Below, in pieces: positions 8,810 through 17,444 of a DNA stretch of 64,000 nt. The DNA is from Actinophytocola sp050699935 (lineage in GTDB: Bacteria; Actinomycetota; Actinomycetes; Mycobacteriales; Pseudonocardiaceae): contig NZ_JBOHGB010000002.1 in the NCBI RefSeq assembly GCF_050699935.1, positions 99,165 to 163,164 on the forward strand, in the 5' to 3' direction. Each line of letters starts with the position of its first letter. Position 1 is the first letter of the stretch. Made by a program: the position numbers and the translations under genes. The notes beneath the pieces were generated by a model. That model did no database searches. It was not told where the DNA came from and saw only the letters and a list, made by a program, of their open reading frames with translations.

Positions 8810-9330
8810 GCACACCCGGCCTCTGCTTCGAAGACCTCCGGGTCGGCCAGGAGTTCGGCACGGCCGCACCGTGAGCGAGAGCGACATCCTCCAGTTCGCC
8901 GGACTGACCGGCGACCACTCCCCCATCCATACCGACGAGGAGTTCTGCCGGCGCGGGCTCTACGGCACCCGGGTCGCCCACGGCCCGCTGGGCAGGTCGC
9001 TCGCGCAGGGCCCGTCGTGCCGCATGAGTTACCTGGACGGCACGGCACTGGTCTCCGTCGGGTGGGACAACTGGAAGTTCACGGGTCCGACCAGGATCGG
9101 CGACACCATCACCGTGCACTGCCGGATCACGAGCCTGCGCCCGCGCCGGCGCGCCGGCATCGGTGTCGTGAGCGAGACACTGGACGTGCGCAACCAGCAC
9201 AGCGCGACGGGTGCAGACGGGCGATCACATCTTCCTGGTGCTCCGCCGCGGCGTCACCGACGAGCAGGCGGCACGCGAGCTGACCGGCGACGCCCGACAC
9301 ACGCCTGCCGATCCTGCACCGCTCGGTAAG
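8806..9330 (+). pseudogene. MaoC-like hydratase remnant with two frameshifts
   Basis: The gene begins at GTG 8806 with LCFEDLRVGQEF, stops at 8872-8874, and continues in another frame with SESDILQFAGLTGDHSPIH, the hot-dog fold region with the hydratase D-x4-H pattern. It shifts again near 9205 into TGDHIFLVLRRGV. It is a relative of the intact MaoC gene at 36061, which shares the layout ITEADVVNFAGVSGDFNRIH. Two frameshifts within 530 bases next to other broken genes point to real decay. Confidence 0.75.
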
Positions 9331-9438
9331 CGGCCGTCACCTGCTGAAACACGTTCTGTCCAGGCCCGTGCGTCGCATCCCGTGCGCTATTCCGCTCGGC
9401 CGACTGGGATGCAGCCTCGGAGTGGTGATCGCGCATGA

Positions 9439-9770
9439 TTGGTGGGGCAGGCGTTCCTCACCATGGTGCGTACGCACCCCAGCGTCGTGCGCAGCTTCTC
9501 CGCGCAGGTCACTGACAGCCAGACAGCCTTGCGAGGCGCGATGGAGGCGATGCTCGCTCGGCTCGTTGACGCCGGCATCCCGGGACCGATCGCCGTGCGC
9601 TGCTACGGCTTCCTGATCACCAACGCGATCGGGTTCGTCAGCTACCAGCTGCCCCGCGCCTGGGGTGGTGGCGACCCGACGACCGACGAGGAGCTGGCCG
9701 AGGCACGGCGGCGGTGGGTGCACGTGTACGCGGGCCTCCCCGGCAAGCGCGACTCCGCACAAGGTCGAGC
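9439..9770 (+). pseudogene. TetR family regulator remnant (C-terminal ligand domain only)
   Basis: The frame shows FLTMVRTHPSVVRSFS, AMLARLVDAGIPGPIAVRC and a terminal EELAEARRRWVHVYAGL, which resemble the C-terminal ligand-binding helices of a TetR protein. No DNA-binding N-terminus is found upstream; 9331-9438 holds no gene. The assignment rests on helix pattern and context and is tentative. Confidence 0.45.
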
Positions 9771-9840
9771 TCGCCGACGTACTCATCGATCTGCCGTCGT
9801 GTTCGGATGGAACAAGGCACGAGTTCGTGTTGCGCGAGGG

Positions 9841-10605
9841 TCAGACGCCGAGGGACTCGCCGCCGTCGACGACCAGTTCGTGGAGGTAGACGTGGCGCAT
9901 GGCGGGTGACAGAAGAACGGCGACGGTCTGGGCCACCTCGTCAGCGGTGGTGATCGAGCCGCGTGGGATGCGGCCGCGGTACGTGGTGCCGTCGCCGGAC
10001 GCGAGCGTGGTGCGGTCCAGATGGGGTGGAATGAACCTCGTGTCCGTGGCGCCGGGAGCGACCGTGTTGACGCGTACGCCGAGCGGCGCCACCTCCATAC
10101 CCAGCACCCGCATCGCCTGGCTGAGGCCGGCCTTCGCAGCCGAGTAGGCCAGCTGCTCGTGTCGGGGCACGCGGGCGGCGATCGACGAGAGCACTGCGAG
10201 GCTGCCGCCACCCACCTCGGCCAGGCGCGCGGCGACCGTCCGGGCGGCGAGGACGGCGCCGACCAGGTCCGTCTCGACGACCCGCTGGATCGACTCGCGG
10301 TCGACGGTCAGCGACGGGCCGCCCGCGAACACACCCGCGGTAACGACGCCGTACCCGGGGCGGTCCAGGACAGCGCACGCATCGGTCAGGTCGTCGGCGA
10401 GTGATGCGATGACGGGGTGCAACCTCACGCCCGGGAACCCTTGTGCGGCAACGGCCTCGAGGCCGGCGGCATCCTGGTCGACGAGCACCACCTCGTCGAC
10501 CATCTCCCACGCACACAGTCGCGCGACCACCGCTGCACCGATGCCGTGCGCGGCGCCGAGGACGATCACCGGGCGGCGCGGGCCGAAAAGAGCGGGCGGG
10601 GTCAC
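9841..10605 (-). CDS. SDR family oxidoreductase
   Basis: This 254-residue short-chain dehydrogenase has the cofactor loop GAAHGIG (residues 17-23) and the catalytic set Ser140/141, Tyr154 and Lys158 (YSAAK). VAPGATDT follows as in classical members. The usual NNAG motif is changed to TAGVFAGG. GTG 10605 overlaps the stop of the upstream gene (GTGA), which fixes the start and shows translational coupling. It is the last gene of the operon that begins at 15639 and presumably oxidises or reduces a hydroxy or keto group of the pathway intermediate. Substrate unknown. Confidence 0.85.
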   Translation of the reverse strand: MTPPALFGPRRPVIVLGAAHGIGAAVVARLCAWEMVDEVVLVDQDAAGLEAVAAQGFPGVRLHPVIASLADDLTDACAVLDRPGYGVVTAGVFAGGPSLTVDRESIQRVVETDLVGAVLAARTVAARLAEVGGGSLAVLSSIAARVPRHEQLAYSAAKAGLSQAMRVLGMEVAPLGVRVNTVAPGATDTRFIPPHLDRTTLASGDGTTYRGRIPRGSITTADEVAQTVAVLLSPAMRHVYLHELVVDGGESLGV

Positions 10606-11528
10606 CCGGTCAGCTCGGTCGCGCGGTCCCGGATCTGGTCCTCGACCTGGTCCGCGAGCTCCTGACCCACCAGGCTCTGCCGGGTGTCCCAGCTGACCAG
10701 CCGGTCGTGCAGCGACGCGCTCCCCCGACGCACGTGCAGTGCCCGCAACGCCTCGGTGCCCGCGTGCAGCATGGCGCGCATGAGGAAGTTGGCGTGTAGC
10801 ACGATCCGATAGCCGTACCCGTCGAGCTCGGCAGCCGGCAGTTCGGGGGTCCGCCCGCCCTCGACGATGTTGATCAGGAGCGGCACGTCCGGCAGCTCCT
10901 TCGGGACCGCCCGGATCTCCTCGATCGTCCGCAGGGCCTCGATGAAGATCACGTCGGCGCCCGCGTCGCGGTACGTCTTCGCCCGCTCGATCGCGGCGGC
11001 GAACCCCTCGACGGCGATGGCGTCCGTCCGCGCGATGACCAGCAGGTCGACGTCGTTGCGCGCGCGTTGCGTGGCCAGCAGCCGGGCCACCATCTCCTCG
11101 CGCGGGACCAGGCGCTTGCCGTCGAAGTGCCCGCACCGCTTGGGGATCGCCTGATCCTCGAGCTGGATCCCCGCCACGCCCGCCGTCTCCAACAGGTGCA
11201 CCGTGCGCATCACGCTCAGGTGGCCGCCGTAGCCGGTGTCCGCGTCGACCACGACCGGAATGCCCACCGAGTCCACGACCCGGCGGGCGTGCTCGACGAC
11301 CTCGGTCTGCGTGACCACGCCGATGTCGGGCACGCCGAACAGCACGTTGGCCATGCCCGCGCCGGTGAGGTAGCAGGCAGGGAATCCGGCGGCTTCGACG
11401 AGCCGGGCGGACAGCGCGTCGGTGACCCCCGGCAGCACGATCGCCCCGCCGCCCCCGTTGACCAGCGTCCGCAACGCGGCCGGCCCGGCGGGCCGCGTCC
11501 CACCGAAGAACGCGGACAGGTCCGGCAT
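10602..11528 (-). CDS. Isocitrate lyase/PEP mutase superfamily enzyme
   Basis: This 308-residue protein belongs to the isocitrate lyase/PEP mutase superfamily. The metal-binding DADTGYGG (residues 95-102) and the lyase motif KRCGH (130-134, Cys132) are both present. The cysteine motif is characteristic of C-C lyases such as methylisocitrate or dimethylmalate lyase rather than of phosphonate mutases. ATG 11528 shares one base with the stop of the upstream small gene. Expected chemistry is cleavage of a 2-hydroxy or substituted dicarboxylate to pyruvate or glyoxylate plus a second acid. Its partners here are a P450, a methyltransferase and an SDR. Confidence 0.82.
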   Translation of the reverse strand: MPDLSAFFGGTRPAGPAALRTLVNGGGGAIVLPGVTDALSARLVEAAGFPACYLTGAGMANVLFGVPDIGVVTQTEVVEHARRVVDSVGIPVVVDADTGYGGHLSVMRTVHLLETAGVAGIQLEDQAIPKRCGHFDGKRLVPREEMVARLLATQRARNDVDLLVIARTDAIAVEGFAAAIERAKTYRDAGADVIFIEALRTIEEIRAVPKELPDVPLLINIVEGGRTPELPAAELDGYGYRIVLHANFLMRAMLHAGTEALRALHVRRGSASLHDRLVSWDTRQSLVGQELADQVEDQIRDRATELTG

Positions 11529-11818
11529 CAGGCGCTCGCCTGGGCCTGCTCGGCGGTCAGCGACAGGTTCGGCTCGACGAACGGCGCCATCACGAAGCTC
11601 GAAAACGCGGCCGGCTCCTTGGCGAGCCATGCCTGGTAGTCCGGGTCGGTGCCGAGGTCCTCGACCGCACCGGGCACGAGCACGCCCGCGTTCTCCAGCG
11701 CGCGCTGCAGCCGCCAGTTGGCCGCGCGGGTGACCATCAGCTCGCCCGCGAGGGCGGTGAACGCGGTCATCAGGCGGGTGATCATCGGATCGCCGAAGTA
11801 CTGGTGGTTGTCGGGCAT
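11528..11818 (-). CDS. Small protein of unknown function (96 aa), coupled in the P450/methyltransferase operon
   Basis: I do not recognise this protein. It has no signal peptide or membrane helix. It shows a mostly helical pattern with a conserved-looking GDPMITRLMTAFTALAGELM segment, then RAANWRLQRALENAGVL and an acidic, Ala-rich C-terminus. Its coding status is supported by location: it starts 3 bases after the methyltransferase stop and its own stop overlaps the start of the lyase gene by one base. Such a small coupled protein could be an accessory subunit of one of its neighbours. Function unknown. Confidence 0.6.
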   Translation of the reverse strand: MPDNHQYFGDPMITRLMTAFTALAGELMVTRAANWRLQRALENAGVLVPGAVEDLGTDPDYQAWLAKEPAAFSSFVMAPFVEPNLSLTAEQAQASA

Positions 11819-11821
11819 GGC

Positions 11822-12910
11822 TCACACCTCCGCGGTGATGGTCGTCCAGGGGAAACGCCAGCTCGACGGCAAACCGTCGCCGGCGGCAAGTGCGCCGTCC
11901 TCCTCCTCGAACGGCGCGAGCGTGACCGAGGAGAAGCCCGCGTCGCGCAGCTCCTGCTCGAGGTCCATGCCGACCAGTTCACGCATGAACGGCTCGTTGT
12001 TCCGGTCGGACTGTCCGAAGTGGAACAACATGCCGACGTCTCCGCCCGGCACAAGGTAGAAGTCGAGGAGCACGACCCGGCCGCCCGGTCGCAGCAGGCG
12101 GCGCGCCTCGCGGAAGACCTTGCGGTTCGCCTCGGCGGGCAGCTCATGGACGAACATCGTGCCGGTGACGATGTCGAAGCTAGCGTCCGGCAGACCGGTG
12201 CTCTCGGCGTTGTGCTGCAGGAAGTCCACGGCCAGGCCGGTCTCCACGCCGCGCAGGTGGGCGAGGCGCACCGCGGGCCGGGACAGGTCGACGCCGGTCA
12301 CGTGGCTGTCCGGGAGCTTACGCTTGAGGGAGAACGTGCTCTTCCCGAAGCCGCAGCCGAGGTCGATGATGTCGCGCGGCTCGTATCCGGCGATGATGTC
12401 CGACAGCCGGTCGTGCAGCTCGGTCTCGCTGGCGAGCGACACGCTGAACGGGGTGCGGGCGCCGAACTCGTAGGCACACGCGTCGATGTCGTCGCTCCAG
12501 ATACCGCCAGGGTGCTGGTGGAAGTCGGTCTTCGTGTAGTAGTCGGGCAGCGGAAGGTCCGGGTTCAGCTCCACCACGCCGGGTCCCTGCTGCTGGGCGG
12601 CGTCGAGCGTGCGGGCGACGTCCTTGGCGCTGTCCTCGTAGCGCGGCACGAGCCCGTAGCGGCCGGCGTACTTGAACTGCTGCAGATAGTGCTCGGCCCA
12701 GGCGAATGTCTGGTAGGTCGGCGAGGTGGCCAGCAGCTGCTCGTGCAGCTCTCCGACGTCGCCGACCGAAGTGGACAGTTCGGTCGCGTCGCGGGCGGCG
12801 TCGCGGTAGAGCTCGGTGCCCCAGATCTTCTTGGTACCGAGGAGGAACGCATGGAAGGCGGCCGCGTCGGCGTCGAGCTGGATGCGGAGCGGATTGTCCT
12901 GGACCGTCAT
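11822..12910 (-). CDS. SAM-dependent class I methyltransferase
   Basis: This 362-residue protein has an N-terminal helical domain of about 175 residues and a C-terminal Rossmann methyltransferase domain. Motif I is DLGCGFGKST (residues 183-192), followed by GVDLS, the post-I acidic end of the second strand, then SFDIVTGTMFVHEL and LLRPGGRVVLLDFY. The GG-LLDF segment is typical of UbiE-like enzymes. ATG 12910 overlaps the P450 stop (ATGA) and is preceded by AGAGGA. Residues such as Trp and His in HQHPGGIWSDD could line a small-molecule pocket. Substrate unknown, probably the P450 product. Confidence 0.85.
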   Translation of the reverse strand: MTVQDNPLRIQLDADAAAFHAFLLGTKKIWGTELYRDAARDATELSTSVGDVGELHEQLLATSPTYQTFAWAEHYLQQFKYAGRYGLVPRYEDSAKDVARTLDAAQQQGPGVVELNPDLPLPDYYTKTDFHQHPGGIWSDDIDACAYEFGARTPFSVSLASETELHDRLSDIIAGYEPRDIIDLGCGFGKSTFSLKRKLPDSHVTGVDLSRPAVRLAHLRGVETGLAVDFLQHNAESTGLPDASFDIVTGTMFVHELPAEANRKVFREARRLLRPGGRVVLLDFYLVPGGDVGMLFHFGQSDRNNEPFMRELVGMDLEQELRDAGFSSVTLAPFEEEDGALAAGDGLPSSWRFPWTTITAEV

Positions 12911-14136
12911 CGCGAGTCCTCTCGTCGGGCTGGCAGTCGGGTGAAGATGACCGGAAAACTGGCGAACCGGTCCTCGTGTTCGGGGGAACGCACCGGCGGC
13001 GCGTCCGGGTTCAGCTCCAGACCGGCCCGGTACCAGCGGCGGAGCACCTCGAGCAGGATGCCCGGGCGGCCCGACGCCCCGAGGTCGCCGGTGACCAGGT
13101 CCTTGCCGAGGCACATATGGGTGCCCGCGGCGAACCCGGTGCCGTAGGGCTTGACCGTCCGGTCGAGACGGTCGGCGCGGCGCGGGTCGAACCGGTCGGC
13201 ATCCGGTCCGTAGACCCGCGGATCGCGATTGGCCGCCGCGAGGTGCAGCCCCACCCGGTCGCCGGGACCGAACCGGGTGCCGCTCGAGGCGAGCGTAACG
13301 TCCCGAACTGCGACCCTCGGATGGATCTTGCGGCCGCTCGTGTGCAGCCGGATCGTCTCGTACAACGCGCGCTGCAGGAACTCGTCGTTCCCCGTGAGTG
13401 GCCAGTCCTCCGGGTGTTCGAACAACCAGCCGGCGAGGTGGTAGACGCAGCTCTCGACCGCGGAGCCGCTGTTCTCGGTGCCGGCGATCATGAAGAGCAC
13501 GGTCTCCCTGGCGAGCAGATCCTCCGTCCACTCCGGAGCCCAGTTCCGCAGTAATACTGTGATCACGTCGCGCGGGAGGTCCTCGGACGCGACTTCGCCA
13601 GCACGCAGCGCGCGCACCATTTCCCGGCGCCGCTCGGTCGCGGGTGCGAGCAGCTCGATCTCGTACCCCTTCATGGCGGTCATCGCCTCGTCGAGGACGG
13701 CCGCGCGCTCAGCGTTGGTTCGCGTCGGCGCCGACGCGTAGTTCACGTGGATGCCGCGCAGGATCGTCCGCACGAGCACATCCAGCGGACCGGTGCGCTC
13801 CAGCGCCGCCTCGGTAAGGTCGAGCCCGATCAGCTGGGCGGCGAGGTCCCAGAAGATGGTCGCATGCATCGGGACGAGGTCGGCGCGCGGGCCGTCCTGA
13901 GTGGACAATTGTTGGTCGGTGGCCGGGCCGACGACGTCGGTGGCGTAGGCGGCGAGACGGTCGCGGGTGAACAGCCGGGACAGCAGCCGCCTGCGCTGTC
14001 GGTGCGCGGCACCGTCCAGGCCGATCAGCGACCCGCGCAGCAGCGGCGCGTTCGTGTCGTTGTAGGAGCCCTCGACGCCGAACGCGCGGCTCTTGAGGAT
14101 CTCCTGGGTCTCCTCGAACGAGGTCACGATCCTCAT
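12907..14136 (-). CDS. Cytochrome P450 with atypical I-helix
   Basis: This 409-residue soluble P450 has the heme loop FAAGTHMCLG with Cys342 and the ExxR motif as ETIR (residues 260-263). In the I-helix the family A/GGxE/DT pattern reads AGTENSG (218-224): the acid is kept but the usual threonine is replaced by asparagine, with serine next. P450s lacking this threonine often have unusual oxygen chemistry. The start overlaps the upstream gene's stop (ATGA at 14133-14136). No ferredoxin gene is adjacent, so electrons must come from elsewhere. Confidence 0.9.
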   Translation of the reverse strand: MRIVTSFEETQEILKSRAFGVEGSYNDTNAPLLRGSLIGLDGAAHRQRRRLLSRLFTRDRLAAYATDVVGPATDQQLSTQDGPRADLVPMHATIFWDLAAQLIGLDLTEAALERTGPLDVLVRTILRGIHVNYASAPTRTNAERAAVLDEAMTAMKGYEIELLAPATERRREMVRALRAGEVASEDLPRDVITVLLRNWAPEWTEDLLARETVLFMIAGTENSGSAVESCVYHLAGWLFEHPEDWPLTGNDEFLQRALYETIRLHTSGRKIHPRVAVRDVTLASSGTRFGPGDRVGLHLAAANRDPRVYGPDADRFDPRRADRLDRTVKPYGTGFAAGTHMCLGKDLVTGDLGASGRPGILLEVLRRWYRAGLELNPDAPPVRSPEHEDRFASFPVIFTRLPARREDSR

Positions 14137-15639
14137 GGCCGCTCCCGCAGGTCGCGCAGCCGCAGGCGGGACAGTGGGTACCAGCGGTAGCCGCCGACGC
14201 GGGCGGTGGTGCCGAACACGAACATCTGCTCGGCGAGCGGCACCCACGGCTGGTCCGCCGCCGCGATTCGCTGCACCTCGGCGAGCAGCGTGCGGACGCG
14301 GTCGTCGTCGAGCTCGCCGAGGCTCTCGTCGAGCCGCGCCGCGATCGCGTCGGAGTGGTAGCCGGTGAAGTCGAACACCCCGCCGAGCGGCGGGTTCACG
14401 TCGTGGCCCAGCGCGTAGCGGCCGTCGATCGTGATCGGCCCATCGGACTCGAGGTACATCGGCATGTCGCGGGCGATGCGCCGCAAGCTGTGGTCCGCGC
14501 CGTCGATGAGCACAGGCTTGACCGCGATGCCGGCCGCCTCGAGACCGTCGGCGACGATCGCGGCGGTCCGGGCGAACTGCGACAGCTCGTCGTGAAAGTA
14601 GAACTCGATCTCCGGCAGGTCGCCCAGCTCCGCGACGGCCCGCCGCGCCGCGTCCGGGTCGTACCGGATCAGATCCGGGACCTCGGCGAAGCCCGACACG
14701 GTGCGGTTGAGGACGCTGTCCATGGTCCGGGCGTTGCCGAGATAGCCGTCCCGCACGATCCGCTCGTACGGGATTGCGGCAGCCACGGCGCGGCGGAGGC
14801 GCAGGTCGGTCAGCGGCTCGGTGGTGACGTTCAGGCCCAGCTTCGTCTGCCAGGTCGTCGGCACGGCGTGCACCCGGACGTCGCCGTACTCGCCCGCCCG
14901 GGTGTCGAGATCGGTCGCGACGTCGACGTCCCCAGCCCGCAGCGCGGCGAAGCGCTCGCCGGCGTCGCGGATGGCGACATACTCGACGCGGTCGAACGGG
15001 CGCACGCCGAGCCGATACTTCTCGTTGGCCCGCAACACGACCGAGGACGCGGTGCACTCCTCCACCGTGTACGGCCCGAAGCCCGCGCTGTGCGTGCGCA
15101 GCCAGTCCAGCGCCCACGGGTCGTCGGCCGTGGCATGGCGGCGGGCCTCGGTGCTGTCGAAGATCGTCGGCACGATCACCGTGAGCAGGTGCGGCAGGAT
15201 CGTGGTCGGGGCGGGTAGGTCGAACACGACCTGGTAGCGCCCAGTGGCGCGGATGTGAGCGCGGGCGTCCGCCGCCGAGTACAGCGCGAGGTTGCGCGCG
15301 ATCCAGGCGCCGATGGAGCCGACGCCGATCGAACGTTCCCACGCCCAGCACACGTCCTCGGCGGTCAGCTCGTTGCCGAACGGGCTGCGGATGCCTTTCG
15401 GCAGGTCGAGGGTGTAGGTGCGGCCGTCGGCCGAGCGACGCCACGCGGACGCGACCAGCGGCTCGAGGCGCAGCGACCCCGGTGCCCCGGCGTGCTCCGG
15501 CGCGGCACCCGCGTAGCCGAGCAGCGGCTCGTACAGCTGCAGGTGCGCGTCGATGTTCTCCCACTGCAGGCAGGCGAAGCGGCTGGTCGCGGTCCAGCAC
15601 GCTCGGCAGCACGGAGCATCCGATTCGCAGCACCGCCAT
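14133..15639 (-). CDS. Family 5 (peptide/nickel-type) solute-binding protein without signal peptide, frameshifted near the N-terminus
   Basis: The main frame encodes a family 5 substrate-binding protein: LQLYEPLLGYAG, SAWRRSADGRTYTLDL and the LNVTTEPLTDLRLRRAVAAA hinge segment. ATG 15639, behind GGGAGA, starts with MAVLRIGCSVLPSVLD, the normal first strand of a mature binding protein, then slips one frame near 15591 and continues as ATSRFACLQWENIDAH. Removing one base restores a perfect family sequence of about 501 residues. There is no signal peptide or lipobox, which is unusual because these proteins act outside the membrane, and no permease or ATPase genes accompany it. It may act inside the cell as a ligand-binding subunit, or be inactive. 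Confidence 0.75.
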
Positions 15640-15669
15640 CCGAATCTCCCTACTTGACCTTCACTATCT

Positions 15670-15684
15670 GACACAAGTTGTCAT
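15670..15684. promoter_or_regulatory. Inverted repeat, candidate IclR operator
   Basis: TGACACAAGTTGTCA has perfect 5-base arms (TGACA/TGTCA) around 5 bases. It lies 31 bases upstream of the minus-strand operon start and about 140 bases upstream of the IclR gene. The size fits an IclR operator, and its site suggests control of the P450 operon by the divergent regulator. This is inference. Confidence 0.45.
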
Positions 15685-15791
15685 ACCTGAACTACAGGCA
15701 CCATAAGTCGCCATCCGGGGGCAGTCAACGTCCGACCTGCGCAGTCCAGAGTGGAGTAGACAGCTCAGCCGGGATACCGACAGTGAGCCTG

Positions 15792-15820
15792 TTGACGATT
15801 GTTTAACGCTCCCCTACGGT
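15792..15820 (+). promoter_or_regulatory. Promoter of the IclR gene, probably leaderless
   Basis: TTGACG (15792-15797), a 17-base spacer and TACGGT (15815-15820) form a good sigma-70-type promoter. The -10 box ends only 6 bases before the ATG at 15827 and no ribosome site is visible, so the mRNA should start at or next to the start codon. Confidence 0.5.
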
Positions 15821-15826
15821 TCGTTC

Positions 15827-16627
15827 ATGAATAGTGACGAACACCGTCACATAGTGGCAGGAAAGCCAGGCGCGCAAACCGCCCGCCGAGCACTTGACCT
15901 GTTGGTCTCCCTGGTCGATGCGGCAGAACCGCAAAGCCTCGACGAGCTCGCTCAGCACACCGGCATCCAGTACTCCGCCGCCTACCGGCTGCTGAAGATG
16001 CTGGAGGAACAGGAGTTCGTGCTTCGTGACTCGGACAAGCGCTACAGCGCGGGCAGCGCATTGATCACGCTGGCGGCCAAGATCCTGCGCCAGCTCGACG
16101 TGCGCAACGCGGCGACCGACACGCTCGCGACGATCGCCGAGCAGACCAATGAGACCGTCACCCTGCACGTCCGGCGCCACCAGCGCCGGATCTGCGTTGA
16201 CGGGGTGGAGAGCCGCCAGGCCGTGCGCCGCGTGGTCCAACTCGGGGAGAACCTGGCGCTCTACGCCGGACCAACCGGAAAGGTGATCCTCGCGTTCGTG
16301 TCCGAGGCCGAGCGCCGGGCGATCCTGCACCAGGCCGGCGAGGTGGGCGAGGACCTCGAGTTCATCGGCACCCAGCTCGACGAGGTCCGCCAGAAGGGCT
16401 ACCTCGCGACCCTCAGCGACCGGACCGCCGGCGTCGGGGGATTGTCGGTGCCGATCTTCCATCCGACCGGGGTCGTGGGCGCGATCACGGTGTCGGGCCC
16501 GGAGTCCCGCTGGCACCGCAAGCACATGGAGGCCTACGGGTCAACGCTGGTCGAGCACGCGGCGGCCGTGTCCACGGCCCTGGCCGGGCAGATGCCCGCG
16601 TTTGGCGCCGCCCAGCTGGCGACCTGA
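15827..16627 (+). CDS. IclR family transcriptional regulator
   Basis: This 266-residue regulator has an N-terminal winged helix (QSLDELAQHTGIQYSAAYRL, about residues 36-55) and a C-terminal effector domain (LYAGPTGKVILAF, GGLSVPIFHPTGVVGAITVSG) typical of IclR proteins. It starts the plus-strand operon of cupin, TRAP transporter, hydantoinase and amidase and is divergent from the P450 operon. It probably controls one or both in response to an aromatic or cyclic-amide-derived ligand. A palindrome at 15670 is a candidate site. Confidence 0.92.
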   Translation: MNSDEHRHIVAGKPGAQTARRALDLLVSLVDAAEPQSLDELAQHTGIQYSAAYRLLKMLEEQEFVLRDSDKRYSAGSALITLAAKILRQLDVRNAATDTLATIAEQTNETVTLHVRRHQRRICVDGVESRQAVRRVVQLGENLALYAGPTGKVILAFVSEAERRAILHQAGEVGEDLEFIGTQLDEVRQKGYLATLSDRTAGVGGLSVPIFHPTGVVGAITVSGPESRWHRKHMEAYGSTLVEHAAAVSTALAGQMPAFGAAQLAT

Positions 16628-16648
16628 CAGACCGATCGGAGCAGGCGA

Positions 16649-17431
16649 ATGTGGAAACGCGGCGAGGTCGACTTCGTCCAAACGCGACAGCTCGCGTGGG
16701 AGCGGGTCCCGGACGGACTGTTCTGTGCCGGAGAGACCCGCAAGGTGCTCAGCGCCGATCCTGAGCACGGCGCGTGCACCTGGCTGGTACAGCTGCGCAA
16801 CCGCCACGAGGGCACGCTGCCCGCGGGCGCCGACGTGTACGTGCTGGAGGGCGCGGGCACGCTCAACGGGATCACACTCGAGCCGGACGGTTACGTGTTC
16901 CTGCCGCGGGGAGCTCGGTTCTCGCTCGCGCCGGACATCGGGCCGCTGATCCTCTACATCGCCTTCTTCGGTGAGCCGGAGGTCTCGGCGGAGGCCGGGA
17001 CGGACAACGCGGTCGCCGTCGGCACCGCGGACGGCACGTGGGTCTCGCCCACCTGGACCGAGGGCGACACGCTGCAGTTCGGCGCGTTCGTGAAGGTGCT
17101 GCGCAGCGACTCGCTAGGCGAGGCCTACGTGACGTTCATGCGGCCCGGCTGGTCGAGCCCGCTGGAGGAGAGGCACCCCAACTACGAGGAGTCCTTCCGC
17201 ATCTACGGCGACCTGATGCAGGGTGCGCGCGGCCTGATGCACGCGGGCGCGTACTCCTTCCGCGGCCCGGGAATCTGGCACGCGCCGCTCTACACCCGCA
17301 CCGGGACCATGTCGTTCATCCGGACCAGTGGGCCGACCGTCACCGACTACCACGAGCCCACCGGAGACCGCAGCTGTGCCGCGCTGGTGGCCCGCACCTA
17401 CCGCCAGTTCCCCGCCCCGAGCGTGTCCTGA
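16649..17431 (+). CDS. Cupin-domain protein (bicupin)
   Basis: This 260-residue protein has two small beta-barrel repeats. The first contains the PAGADVYVLEGAGTLNG segment; the second contains GWSSPLEERHPNYEESFRIYG, with histidine and glutamates able to bind metal, and a GIWHAPLYTRTGT strand. It lies 21 bases after the IclR gene and 13 bases before the TRAP transporter gene. Such cupins can be small dioxygenases, isomerases or hydrolases, or ligand sensors. The operon suggests a step in degradation of the imported compound. The exact reaction cannot be read from the sequence. Confidence 0.7.
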   Translation: MWKRGEVDFVQTRQLAWERVPDGLFCAGETRKVLSADPEHGACTWLVQLRNRHEGTLPAGADVYVLEGAGTLNGITLEPDGYVFLPRGARFSLAPDIGPLILYIAFFGEPEVSAEAGTDNAVAVGTADGTWVSPTWTEGDTLQFGAFVKVLRSDSLGEAYVTFMRPGWSSPLEERHPNYEESFRIYGDLMQGARGLMHAGAYSFRGPGIWHAPLYTRTGTMSFIRTSGPTVTDYHEPTGDRSCAALVARTYRQFPAPSVS

Positions 17432-17444
17432 GAGTGGGTGCGGC

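Noticed and set aside
7993..8874. A single 293-residue fusion protein of recombinase and ligase
   Set aside because: The join lies at a deletion point and the ligase part lacks essential segments and then shifts frame, so it is two remnants.
12907..15639. A 910-residue open frame joining a binding protein and a P450
   Set aside because: The upstream part is a shifted frame of the binding protein gene; the real P450 starts at 14136 in an ATGA overlap. Only the first 16 codons from 15639 make sense in this frame.
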